64,000 nt of DNA, taken from NCBI RefSeq assembly GCF_023343835.1, contig NC_064438.1, positions 56,568,578 to 56,632,577 on the forward strand. Reading direction: 5' to 3'. The translations under genes were made by a program, and so were the position numbers. Numbering within the stretch: the stretch's first letter is position 1; every line of letters starts with the position of its first letter. Below are positions 1-11,252 of the stretch, in pieces. The notes beneath the pieces were generated by a model, which worked only from the letters and a program-made list of their open reading frames with translations, ran no database searches and had not been told where the DNA came from. Source of the DNA: Lagopus muta. Its lineage: Eukaryota; Chordata; Aves; Galliformes; Phasianidae.

Positions 1-159
1 GCTGTGCTTTCCCTAGCTGAGCCCAGTGATGCTCCATTGCAGGTGTGAGAGAACCTGCAGTAGTGAAGCTGTAGTACTTAATGAATTGAATTAAATTTTA
101 TAAACCATTTCTATCTAAAGGAGTGCTATAAGAAAGACTCTTCAGCTGGGGCTGTTGTG

Positions 160-410
160 GTAGAACAAGGAGAAATGATTTCAAACTTAAAGAGGGGAGG
201 TTTGGGCTGAAGGTAAGGATATTTTTTCACATTAAGGGCAGTGAGACACTGCACAGTCTGCCCAGAGGGGTGGTGCTGCCCCATCCCTACAGACACCCAA
301 GGTCAGGGGATGGGCTCTGAGCACTGATGGAGCTGTGGGTGTCTCAGTGTGTGGGGGTTTGGTCCTAATGGCCTTTAGAGGTCCCTTCCAAGTTAAACCA
401 TTCTGTGATA
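160..410 (+). mobile_element. CR1 fragment
   Basis: A CR1 3' end in plus orientation, from the 'caaggagaaatga' region through 'ctgcccagagggg' and 'gatggagctgtgggtg' to the terminal 'aaaccattctgtgata'. It is 5' truncated like most CR1 copies. Confidence 0.88.
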
Positions 411-1708
411 ATGTCTTCAGTGTGCTCTGATGCTGGGGTGGCTCTGCATGGGCCTAAAGCAGTGGTTAGAGCTGTGGGAATGCTCTTCCAGGGCTGCTCT
501 TCCTTGGGTCTGTAGGGTAACTACAGCTCCATTAGCTGCAGACTCCTGGTCAATCTTCTCAGTCTGATCTTCTTGCAGTTTGGAATGCTATTGTTCCTTT
601 CCTTTGTCACCTGCTTCACTGCAGCAGAACACTCAAAGGTTTTTCTGCCAGATGAAAAACACTCTCCTGTCTATGTGTGTCTGTGCACAGATACCACAGG
701 TCAGATGTGCATATTTTGTGTGTTGCTTCTAAGTCTATTAAAGCATTAATTTCCAGCTCTGCTTGGAAGCTCTTCTGCCAAACTCCTATAAGCACCATTA
801 CAGTCTCTCAGGTATTCACACCCTTCTCATGCAAATTCAGTTCCAAATTAAAGTAACTTGTATGGAATACAGTAGCACAACTATGTCTTTTTTTTTTTTC
901 CTACTTGCTGTTTCCCATGTTCACTCTTTAATGAGTACCTGCTGGGATAACCTGACCAGAGGATGTGCTGTCCATGAATAGGCCATCAGCTCACATCAGA
1001 TGTGAGCATTGTGCTGGTTGATGTGTAACCTCTGCTGATACTTCAGATGTGCTTTAGCACACTGACAGGTCTGGGGAATGCTTTGCTCAAAGGCTCAGCT
1101 TAGGAGGAAGCTGTAAAGTTTGCAGCCTCCAGCACCCTGAATGAAAATGAGCTGGCAAGGTGGGAAAGGAGGAAGCTCTCCTGCAATTTGTAGAGATGAT
1201 CCTGATTCCAAATGCCACTTGAGGGATACAGACTGTGATGCTGCTTAGCAACACTTCTGCAACAGCCCTTTGTGGATGTATTCACTGTGATCTTCAGCCA
1301 TTGTGCTTCTGTAGTACAGAAATGTGGCGCATGTTATTTTGACAGCTATTTGCTTCTTCTGATCCTTTTCCTTAAATTCTTTATCTTATTTGTATCCTAA
1401 AATAGACTTCTCTGCTATGCTGTGTGTTCAGCTTGAAACATCACAGCACATTCTTATTTAATTTTTTCCCCATCGCTATAAGGTCACGGGCAGTGAGAGA
1501 CTTCATGTTGGCAGCATCCAGCAGTCCCACTGGCACAGTGCTATTGATGGCCTGCAATCAGCTTCCTCCTCCCTCACCTGAGCCCAAAGGTTTTTCCCTC
1601 GGGTGCTCAGAGCAGCAGTGCTCACATAACAGAGCTGGTGGTGTTATGTTCTTCATTGTGCATCACTATGAGTTCCTCTCTCTGACCTGTGGTGTGTCTG
1701 TGAGTTGA
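411..1708. other. Unique intergenic DNA
   Basis: No gene, splice-site pair or repeat was recognised, apart from a short T run near 888-899. The ORFs present are under 100 codons and lack domain features. Confidence 0.6.
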
Positions 1709-1924
1709 GAATCATAGAATCCTAGGGTTGCCTGGGTTGCAAAGGAGCACAGTGCTCATCCAGCTCCAACCCCTGCTGTGTGCAGGTCACCAACCAGCAG
1801 CCCAGGCTGCCCAGAGCCACATCCAGCCTGGCCTTGAATGCCTGCAGGGATGGGGCATCCACAGCCTCCTTGGGCAACCTGTGCCAGTGCCTCACCACCC
1901 TCTGGCTGAAAAACTTCCTCCTAA
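1709..1924 (-). mobile_element. CR1 3' end, young subfamily
   Basis: A CR1 in minus orientation with the end of ORF2 still readable ([17 protein letters not shown]...). It differs from the copy at 46124 by only about two positions over some 190 bases, by eye. Its 5' truncation abuts a non-CR1 segment that recurs at 9029. Confidence 0.92.
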
Positions 1925-2137
1925 AGTAAGTGAGGATGGAATTGTGCCTGATGACTCTTCTTGTAACAAGAAAAAAGGGTTTATTCATTCTGAAAATGAT
2001 TATTCTAGAATAGGTTGATCTTTCCGCCTGTTCCAGATCCTGTTAATATACATACATAATGGATGTGATCGATTCCAGCTTTGACCAAAAGGAAAGTAGC
2101 TGTAAATGCTGGCCAAAGGATTAGCTTTGTTTTTATT
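1925..2137 (-). repeat. Non-CR1 segment shared with 9029-9232 (copy A)
   Basis: Read on the minus strand this segment matches 9029-9232 with roughly 90 percent identity over the clearest 140 bases (ggccagcattt, ctggtcaaagctgg and ttaacaggatctgg type words). In both places it ends at the same CR1 5' truncation. I do not recognise the family. Confidence 0.75.
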
Positions 2138-2190
2138 GGAGTTTCATGATCCTTGAGGTCCCTTCTAACCTGGGCCATTCTGTGGTTGTT
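2138..2190 (+). mobile_element. Short CR1 tail
   Basis: About 50 bases of a plus-oriented CR1 3' end (gatccttgaggtccc, then gccattctgtgg) adjoin the shared segment. Confidence 0.7.
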
Positions 2191-2480
2191 GCAATTGTCC
2201 AAAAGCTGCACTGGGTTCAACAGGGAGTAGATTCAATATTCTTGACTCTTGCTACACGCTGTGTTATGTTCTCTGGGGTATGGTAAGAGCTGGGAAGAAA
2301 ACTAAGCACCCATAATGAGTTACCAGAGAAAATTTAAATTTCCAAACTGGTTTTCTTTATCGTGTTGAAAAGGAAATTTGAGGTTTTTGTGCCTTCCCAT
2401 AAGGAATGGGAGCCCAAAACAAAAAGCAGAACTTCTTTAGTATGTTGTTAATCTTGTAGAAGACCCAATAAATTGCTAAA

Positions 2481-2575
2481 TCATAGAATCATAGAATGGT
2501 TTGGGTTGGAAGGAGCCTTTTAGATCGCCTAGTTCCAACCCTCTGCTATAGACAGGGATACCTCCCTGTAGGCTA
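2481..2575 (-). mobile_element. CR1 fragment
   Basis: A CR1 3' end in minus orientation beginning with the doubled 'catagaat' tail and 'ggtttgggttggaagg'. Confidence 0.85.
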
Positions 2576-4519
2576 CGTTGCTAAATCCTCTCTCCTATAA
2601 GATCTAGTGCTTAGAGTGTTCACTCCAGCCCTTTTTCTTTCATTCGTTGGCACTTTTAGGGCTGACTGTTTCAGAGGGGTCTCGATGCGTCAGGATTACA
2701 TGATGGGGATGATGGCTTCTATTTGGGTTGCCATGAATCGCAGCTCTGCTTGCTGAGCACTGCAGTTTGCAGCTAGCCCTGCAGTGTGTTAAGCTGTTAT
2801 GCCACATTTTGCTTGTTTAGGGGAGCTGCGTTTCTAATTAAGATTACAAATAAGTTATGACTCAGAGTCCAATAAAAACACAATGTGGATTTCATACCTC
2901 TAAATTTAATTTACTCCCCCATAGGCTGAAAATCCTTATAAATTCAGCAAGTGCAGGAAAAACAATTATTCTAATTAAAAGAAAAGATTTGATTAAGCTA
3001 CTTTACATTTTATTCTAGTCTCAGATACCTCACGGACTTTTACCGCCCTGTCCATTGAGAAAGAAAATCAAAGTGATCTAATTGAATTACAGATTAGCAT
3101 CTTGTTGACAAATGCTTGAGAGCATGGTACCAGCAGGAATAAGCAGAAAAGGAGCTGTGATGGGTAAAAGCAGAAGATTTTCAAAGGCCCCAAGCCTTAG
3201 TTCCGATGTACAAAGCTAGAAGGGACCTGTTGGGTCTGACAGTTTGTTGTTCCACTTAGCACAGGCTGCTGGGGTTCATCTGAGTCTGTGCTCACCTGAA
3301 TGAACGTGGGTGGAGTGAAAGAGGAATGGGAAATGAGTGGAATGGAGAATTCACTTGTCTTGTAAAGTTGTTTAGTAAAGTTTTGTAAAGTCCTTAGCAG
3401 CCACTGACAGAAGTGAGCAAGAGGCTGGGCTCTGGGGGTCAACTTGAGTAGAGCCCTGGGGTTCGGGCTGGTGGAGGTTGGCAGTGAGCTTAAGTGTGTG
3501 AGAACCAGTGGGAGTGGAGGGACAAACCCTGCCCACGTTGGGTACTCAGTGGATCACACAGCTTGCTGGGCAGCCTGCAACTTTAGCAAGTGCAGAGCAA
3601 AGCACATAGTGTGCATTTAAGGGAGTGCTCGGGATCAGGGCAGCTTCTGTCTGTTTCAAACCTAAGCCCAGAACACAGAGCCATCAATGCATGCTGCTGG
3701 GGTGACACAACAGCGTAAAATACACTGCCAGCAGCAGAGCTGTGTTTTCCAAAGTCATCCACCATAAATTGCGGGGACTGCAGACACCTGAAACTTCCTG
3801 ATGATGCATTGCCCCCTCTCCAGCACGTATCGTTTGTCTGTCGGTGATTTATATGGTGCCACCAGACTGAAAAGCAAGAGTGTCTTTTACATGCGAAGGA
3901 AGTGCAGCACAAAGCATACCTGAGTGCTCCAGGCCTACGTGCCTTTTGAATAATTACCACCACTGTGCAGATGATGACTGTAGCAGCTGAATTTATGTGC
4001 AGGCTTCCACATCTGAGCATATCCACGTAAATATATATGACCTGGTAAGTGTATACATAACTCAGGGAGGCATGAGGATGGCATTGTCTTCTCAATAGCG
4101 TTGAGTCCATCATCTGCTGTCCTGAATTTTTGTGATGGTGCTGTTATCCACAGTGTTAGATAACCAATGGAGAAAGATATTTTTTCAATGGGCAATAAAT
4201 GCATAGTCCATAAATATAGTGGAACCTCTCGTAGGGAAGTATGATGGTACATAGCACAGTTGGTTGGTGCCTGATGGGTGATAAGCAAGCCCTTGCACTC
4301 TGTTTCTAGTTTCTTTGTGCTTCTGTTACCTGTAATGCAACAACCTGCCCATAGTGATGATGATCAATTTTGAAGATGCATAGATAGAAAAAGCAAAGCC
4401 AGGTAGAATTATGTTATTTTGGTGAAAAGCTGAAAATAATTCTTCTGGTCACGCATCTGTTGTAGGGCTGAGACTTTTAGGCTTTGCCTGTTACAAATGC
4501 ATTGAGCTGCCAGGAATGG
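2576..4519. other. Unique intergenic DNA with AT-rich block
   Basis: No gene is seen. The stretch at about 2815-3110 is AT-rich, repeat-free and carries several TAATTA/ATTAAG homeodomain-type words, a pattern seen in conserved non-coding elements. Confidence 0.5.
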
Positions 4520-5050
4520 GGCACCTGGGCAGCAGTGCCAGGGCCTCAGGAAATAATTTCTTCATCGTGTCTAACCTAAATTCTGTTTCTTTTAGTTTAA
4601 AGCCATTCCCCATTGTCCTATCTTTGTCTGCCTGTGTGAAAGGTCACTCTCCTTCTGTCTATCATCTCCCCTTAAGTACTGAACACCATAGTGAAGTCTC
4701 CCCGGAGCTTCTCTCCAGGCTGAACACCCCCAGCTCTCAGCCTGTGTCCATAGGAGAGGTGCTCCAACCTCTGAGCATCCTCATGCCCACCTCTGGAATC
4801 ACTCCAACAGCCTCATGTCCCTCCACATGTGGCAGGGTTGGAGATTCATGATCCTTGAGGTCCCTTCCAACCCTGGCCATTCTGTGATTCTCTCTGTGCT
4901 GGGGCCCAGGCCTGGATGTGGCACTGCAGGTGGGGTCTCACGAGAGCAGAGCACCTTTTGTCCACAAGGACCCCCATCCTTCCACAGGGCTGCTCTCAGG
5001 GAGTCCTCCCAGTCTGTCCACATATCTGGCTTTGACCCAGCCAGATGCAG
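4520..5050 (-). mobile_element. Older CR1 (internal part), interrupted by a nested CR1 tail
   Basis: A minus-oriented CR1 covering the region that encodes the end of ORF2: 'ccattccccattgtccta', 'gtctccccggagcttctctcc', 'gtgtccataggagaggtgctcc', and after the interruption 'gcactgcaggtggggtctcacgagagc'. The interruption at 4825-4892 is an oppositely oriented CR1 tail. Confidence 0.87.
4825..4892 (+). mobile_element. CR1 tail nested in an older CR1
   Basis: A plus-oriented CR1 3' end ('gatccttgaggtcccttcc' through 'ggccattctgtgattct') sits inside the minus-oriented element, whose sequence resumes right after it. It therefore inserted later. Confidence 0.82.
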
Positions 5051-6854
5051 CAATTATGTGTTTTCCTATCACATAGGAACAGGTGCTGTAAAGAACTGAT
5101 GATGTTAAACTCAAGTATCTGTTTCCATTAAAATCTGATAGAAACTCTTTTCAACAACTTAGATCTTTTCCTTCAATATTTTATTAGAGAAAATATTGCA
5201 AAACTTAACATCCAGGAACCTTGGCTTTATGTTGCTCTTACAATTCTAGCAGCTTTTTATAGCAGCTTTGCAGAGGAGAGCTCCTGGCTATTCCAAGGAG
5301 AACCACTTAAATGTTGATAGTCTTAGTTTTCACAGTTATTTTAAGACTGAATCATTTAAAACTGAATTTGGAGAAGTGCAAACTTTGAAAAGAAATGTCT
5401 AAAGATTCATTTAAGTTCCAAAGCCAGGTTTACTCATACAGCTCTATGTAGAAGAACAGAAAACAGCTCAGAAACTCTCAGCGGTGGATCTTGTGATCTT
5501 TGGGGGTTTTTGGAGACTTTTCATTCACGCTGAAGATTCCTTCCCAGTTTCTTAGAGAAAGGGAACACAGTTTGCTGAAAGCTCTGGTTTTTCAGTTTTA
5601 GCAGCAGCATGAGCAGATTATAGGCCTGGATAGCTACCAATGTGATCTGGAGATCCCAAATCCTCGTAATGCCTGCTGAGATTGCAGAAAACCCATTGTT
5701 ATTCAGCCTGGTACTTTCAACCAGAAGATTCCAAGTTTCTGAAACTGAAAATGTGCTATGAAACAACTGTCTTCAGCCAATAAATAGCCCGCAGCTGCAT
5801 TTGGAGATGTTGGTTTGATCTGCAGTAAACGAAAAATCTGCAGTGATCAAAACATGCATACACAAAATCTTCTTTTTGTGGATTTTTTTGTTGTCATTTG
5901 GAATACGTGTCGAGCCATTCATTTTTCCTCTTGGAAATATTTGTCTTCCTTTAAGTAGAGAGGGTTCACATAAGCTGGACAGGCACTCAATGAGGAGACT
6001 GTCCATCCAAAGCAGGCCAAGCTCTGGTTCCCATGGAGGATTGAGGCCATAGGTATGCAGTGTAGCCACCTGATGCAAAAAATAGAAGTGTTTAAAAATC
6101 ATCCTCCCTCTGTTCTAGACATCCTTGCAGCTTGCATAGCTGGAGGGAAAGACTTTTCTCCGTCTGATTTATAACAGAATAGTACACGCAGTGGAGAGTC
6201 TGTGTTTTGCTTTGTATTCCATTTCTAAGGGATTGAAAGAAAATAGAGGAGAGCTACCTGTGTGTCATGAACACAGCAATGAGAATGGACGAACCCTGTG
6301 TCTCCTTGTCTGATGGCAGCAGGGGGCTGGATTTGATTGGCTTAAAGCTCCTGTTTTCTTTGTGCCCAGGCATGTCAGGGAGGTCTGGGGCTTGCAGGTT
6401 CAGTCACTTCCCTGCCCACCAGGATGACAACAGACAAAGCCAGCAATGACATGAAAAGCTGCAAACGTTGTTCTGCTGGGGAATCATGCAGAGGGGTGGA
6501 GGTGAAGTAGGGAAACGTCAGCTAGAATGGCTCCTGCCAAAAGGTGAAGGGGAAATCTGTGTTTAGAAGGAACCTGAAGACGGCACAGGCAGGAGGCATG
6601 GATGCATTGGCACAGCATCTCCCAGGGCAATGCTGCATCAGGAATGTGTGCTTTGGAGTGCTTCTTTACTAGCTTGGACCAAACTCACTGTGAAAAGCTC
6701 TGTGAAACCAGCAGAGCTCTGTTCAAGACAAATGAGAAGCAGAATTTCTTCACACATTACACAGTTCTGAGGACGCTGTGGATGCTATAAAACCATTTGG
6801 CAATGTCACTAGAATAAGGGTCTGTAGACTTAAGTCTGAGTAGACTTAAATATG
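5051..6854. other. Unique intergenic DNA
   Basis: No gene or recognisable repeat. The overlapping short ORFs at 5521-6102 on both strands have no domain features. Confidence 0.55.
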
Positions 6855-7022
6855 AACGTGCCTCACCGCTTGGCACAGGATGCCCAGAGCTTTGGGTGCC
6901 CCACTGTTGGAGGTACCCAAGGCCAGGGCAGCTAGAGCTGATGGGGGACTTCCCAGCCTGCAGCATGGGGTTAGAACTGGATAATCTTCAAGGTGTCTTT
7001 CAACCCAAGCCATTTGATGCTT
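6855..7022 (+). mobile_element. CR1 fragment
   Basis: A degenerate plus-oriented CR1 3' end: 'ttggcacaggatgcccagag', 'gtgccccactgttggagg' and a terminal 'tttcaacccaagccattt'. Confidence 0.82.
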
Positions 7023-7354
7023 GGTGCTCTTGGCTCTGCACATTATCTTCTTCCAGCAGTGATCAGACAACAGTTTTTGTTTTGATTTGCATTGATATTT
7101 CTTGAAGTAAGCGCAAGGTTTTGACCACGTTCTTTCACCTCGCCCTGTGAGGTGAGGCAGGCATGTCCAACCTGCAGGTTGGCCCAGCCCAGCTCACCCT
7201 ATGGGCATCCCCTGCCCCACACCATTGCAGGAGCCAGCAGTCTGGCCCAGCCCTCAGCACCAACCAACCAGCAGTGCACTCAGTCAACCTAAATACATTA
7301 GCTGTGAATTTCCAAATTGAATGCATAGAGCTGCAATCAGACATTCAACTCTGA

Positions 7355-7560
7355 AGGTTGGATGTTAGGAAAAATTTATTCTCTGAAACAGTGGTGAGGT
7401 TTTGGCATAGGCTGCCCAGGGAGTGGTGGAGTCACTGTCCTGTGCTCAAGAACCATGGAAATGTGGCACTGAGGTACGTTGTCAGTGGGTGGTATTGGTG
7501 GTAGGTGAACCATTGGACTAGATGATCTTAGAGATCTTTTCTAATCTTAATGACTCTATG
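7355..7560 (+). mobile_element. CR1 fragment
   Basis: A plus-oriented CR1 3' end of a different subfamily: 'ggttggatgttaggaaaaat', 'ggactagatgatcttagag' and 'ttaatgactctatga'. Confidence 0.87.
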
Positions 7561-9028
7561 AAGTCTGATCATGCCTCTCTACTAGGCTTTCATAAGCCCT
7601 CTCTTACCAGAGAGACTCATCCCTCATTTCACCACTCTTTGGCATTATGTACAAGAACTATTTTGAAGGGTGAAGCACAGGAAGAGCAAAATTTCACCAT
7701 AATTCTCTACTTGGGCAGATTTTGACAAGGACAGCATACAGGCTCTTGTTCATTGCTGGCAACAGTGCATAGCTAATGGTAGTGACTGTGTTTAAAAATT
7801 TTTGATGATTGTTTACAATATCACTAATTCTTTTCAAAAATAGGGCTTAATTAGGGCGTGAATAAAGTAGTTCCAGTGATTCCAAGGTAGCAAACTGCTG
7901 CCTGTTGGTAAAACTGAAGCAGCTTCTTATCACTGATGCACAGTGCTTGGGAGCACAGCATAATCTGACGATAATAGTCATTTTTTTTCCAAATGCTGTT
8001 ATAAAGGGAAGCCATCCCCTGTTATCTAGATAGAAAACTTTAGGAATATGAAATCGTTTTTCTTTTTTCTTTTTCTATCAAGTTGCACATTTAAGGCTTT
8101 TTGTGAACAAACATGCAGGTGTCTTCAAAGAACTGTCACCATGCATTTTTTTTGTAGCTTTTCTAAGAGATGGCATAATCTATGAGGAAAAAACCATTCA
8201 GCTAAGGATAAGAACTAAGTGCTGGTGCTGTTTTTAATAAACATCCATTAAATTCATGTGATATCGTATTATGTTGCAGTGTGTGCTTGTAAAAAGCTTC
8301 GTACAACTGTTTCATACTCAGTAATTTGCAAGTGCTTCTGCAATAAAGAGAATAAAATGCTGCCTTTTGTAATATAGCAGGGAAATGATCACCTTTTTGA
8401 TCTTTTTTGCTTGCATTATTTGAATGCACATTTTACTTAAAGCACTACTACAATGGTTGCCAGCATTGTCAGTTTTTCAGAAACCAATTCCGTAAATATT
8501 CCACACTGACTGCTGTAATGATTTTCCTAAACATATAGATTGAGGGTTTGTTCCTGTTTATAGAAATAGAAAATGAACGAATTGGTCTATTCCAGTTCTA
8601 CAAAATCAAACCAACTTTGATCACTCCCAGAAATACTTTTTCTGTTTTACTTTTCTCCTCTCTTTTTCCTCTTCCCCTCGAATTTGAAAAGTAAGCATTT
8701 GGACCAAATATTCTGGTATTTTCATTGTCCCATGACATGCCCTAAAAATAACCAGAAAATTGAAGATCATTCAGGAGAATTCTTTTTTTCCCTTCATTCT
8801 TAAATTGGTGGCACTTTAGTTATTCCTGCTTTAGTCAGACACGTTTCTGATGCATATGGAGTGCAGGGGCATTGCAAGCCACGAGATTGTTTTACTCACT
8901 TTCTGCTATTTGTGAATACCTTAGCTGATAGTCATAATTCACTGTTGTTTCCCATCATTCCTGGTGATGTTGATGAGACAAGTAGTTTAACAATTTCTGC
9001 TGGTGTCTGGAAGCATTCAGCTTCCTAA
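7561..9028. other. Unique AT-rich intergenic DNA
   Basis: No gene or repeat recognised. It has several short T runs and no ORF above 80 codons. Confidence 0.55.
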
Positions 9029-9232
9029 AATAAAACCAAAGCTACTCCTTTGGCCAGCATTTGCAGCTACTTTCCTTCTGGTCAAAGCTGGAATTGATCA
9101 CATCTATTATGTATCTATATTAACAGGATCTGGAAAGGGTGACAAGATCAACCTATTCTGGAATAATCATATTTTTACCTTTTTTTATTGTACAAGAAGA
9201 GTCATCAGGCATAATTTCATCCCCCCCTATTT
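9029..9232 (+). repeat. Non-CR1 segment shared with 1925-2137 (copy B)
   Basis: The second copy of the unnamed segment, in opposite orientation to copy A. It runs in the same order into the same CR1 truncation point, and an ORF (9003-9404) crosses the junction by chance. Confidence 0.75.
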
Positions 9233-9381
9233 TAGGAGGAGGTTTTTCAGCCAGAGGGTGGTGAGGCACTGGCACAGGTTGCCCAAGGAGGCTGTGGATG
9301 CCCCATCCCTGCAGGCATTCAAGGCCCGGCTGGATGTGGCTCTGGGCAGCAAAAATGGGCTGCTGGTTGGTGACCTCCTGG
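9233..9381 (+). mobile_element. CR1 3' end, young subfamily, truncated at its 3' side
   Basis: About 115 bases match the young CR1 subfamily closely ('agccagagggtggtgaggc', 'gatgccccatccctgcagg'). The copy then shows a small insertion and fades after 'gctgctggttggtgacct', so the usual 3' tail is missing. Confidence 0.85.
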
Positions 9382-11086
9382 AATGTGAAATGGGCCACTG
9401 GTAGGAACCATTTTTACAGCAGAAGTGAATGCTCCACAGATAAACTGAAGTGGTGTTGATGCTTATGTTTTCTTCTCTGCCCCCAGATAAAATCACAGTG
9501 GAATCTATTTTGTCACATTTGATGTGTCACCCTCTGATAACCAATGTATGTTTTGCCAGGTTTTTTTTCCTCCACTTGTTGTACAATATTCTCCCCATGC
9601 CGTCTTCCTCCATCTTGCTTTAAAGCTATCATGGAAGTCATGGTTTGGAGCCTTGCTCAATCGCAATAGAAGGCATCGGTGCCTCTCACCCATGCACAGA
9701 GCACACTACAGTGTCACAGAGACATTGTCTCTGCATGGCATGACCTGACAGTTCCACCCTGTGTCCTGACAATGTCCTTGCCATCTCCAAATTCTCGATC
9801 AATGCCTTGTTTCAGGATATGTGCCAGTAGTTCTATGGGAATTTTTATTAGGTTGAACTAGGAAAAAAGCATTATACATCTCAATATGTCCTGCGTTATT
9901 AAATGTGCATTTTCACATTTCAGCAGCTGAGGACCAGTTTGCTGTTACTTAACTACTTACATACTCAACATAGTGTTTTATGCTTGGCTTTGATGTTTGT
10001 CTACCCATAGGATCTCCCCTTGTTCTTCATACCTTTTGATTTTGTCCATTGTGTGATTATTGTTTTTTCATTCCCTTGCACTGAGGTGAGACAACTTGCA
10101 ATTTCTGTGACCTCTGTTCCCATCTTGTAGCGTAGTGTAAAAAGAGTGTGAAGTTTGAGTGCGTGATGCTTTCCATCCTGAAGGAGAGAAACATTACGGT
10201 TTTGTTGTTGTTCTGCTTCTTAAAATGATAATTTGGTCTTCTCAGTTGTTTGTAAAACGTTTTTTCTTCTGAAGGAAAATAAACAGCTGTTGGAATCAGA
10301 GGTGAAAGACACAGCAGAATTGGAATTTTTTAAAGCATATTTTATATGTAATCAGCTAGCTAAATCAATCTGCGAGGTTGATTCCTGATTGCATGAGGTA
10401 TTTAAAACACAAAGTGAGAATATTGCGACCATTTACTTTTTCTGGCTGAATTATGCTTGTATTTTCATGGAAATACATAAGCTGTCAGTGTTTGATTGAC
10501 ACAAAGATTTCTACACCTTATTTTTTTTGCTTTTTGTGTAGGCTTCAGTATGCTACATCGTTTCCATCTCCTTAATGAAATTGTGCAGTTGGGTTTTTTG
10601 GTTTGTTTGTTTTTAAGTCTATTCAATAGTTCTTTAAAGTGCAATTTACTGCTCTTCAGTTTTACCAGGCAAAGATGGCACCATGTAGAGAGCAAGTGCA
10701 ACCTAATGGAAACAAATCTTGGGGGTCAAACACAAGAAGTTATGGGCAGTTGTAGCCATACAGCCCCACCTCAATCAGTTAGTGGGAGCAGATGCTGTGG
10801 TGCTGATCAAGCAGATGAAATCAGGTGCTGGAGGGGTCTTGCTGCAGTGAAGGATAGTGAGATTGAGCACAAACCTGTTGCTCCTGGCCATCTGCACAGA
10901 GGCTGAGCAGCCTTGACAGCATGGCTGACCTCGCTGCCAACCTCATCTTGCCATGTGCTGGTGCATGACCGGGCCTGCTGCAGTGTCCCTGAAACAAGCC
11001 ACAGAAATAAGGAGAAATGTGAGCTGTGGCCCAGGGCAGGATAGGAGCTTTGTCTCTTTTGCTCTCTTAATAACACATTAACATAC
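9382..11086. other. Unique intergenic DNA
   Basis: No gene recognised. It includes AT-rich unique sequence around 9860-10480. Confidence 0.5.
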
Positions 11087-11252
11087 ACCCATCCCTGGAG
11101 GTGTCTAAGGCCAAGCTGGGGGTGGCCTTGGGCAAGCTGATCTATCACTTGATCTGGTGGTTGGCAGCCTTGCCTGTGGCAGGGGGTTGGAACTTGATGA
11201 TCCTTGAGGTCCCTTCCAACCCAAGCCATTCTATGTCTCTGTGATTCTATAA
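11087..11252 (+). mobile_element. CR1 fragment
   Basis: A plus-oriented CR1 3' end: 'atccctggaggtgtctaagg', 'ggttggcagccttgcc' and 'gatccttgaggtcccttcc', with a 'gtgattctat' end. Confidence 0.9.

Noticed and set aside
3583-4113. 176-codon minus-strand ORF
   Set aside because: Cysteine/serine-rich chance frame with no homology wording; a second frame overlaps it on the same strand.
9003-9404. 133-codon ORF with a CR1 ORF2-like C-terminus
   Set aside because: It runs through an unrelated repeat segment into a CR1 relic; the frame is open by chance and is not a gene.
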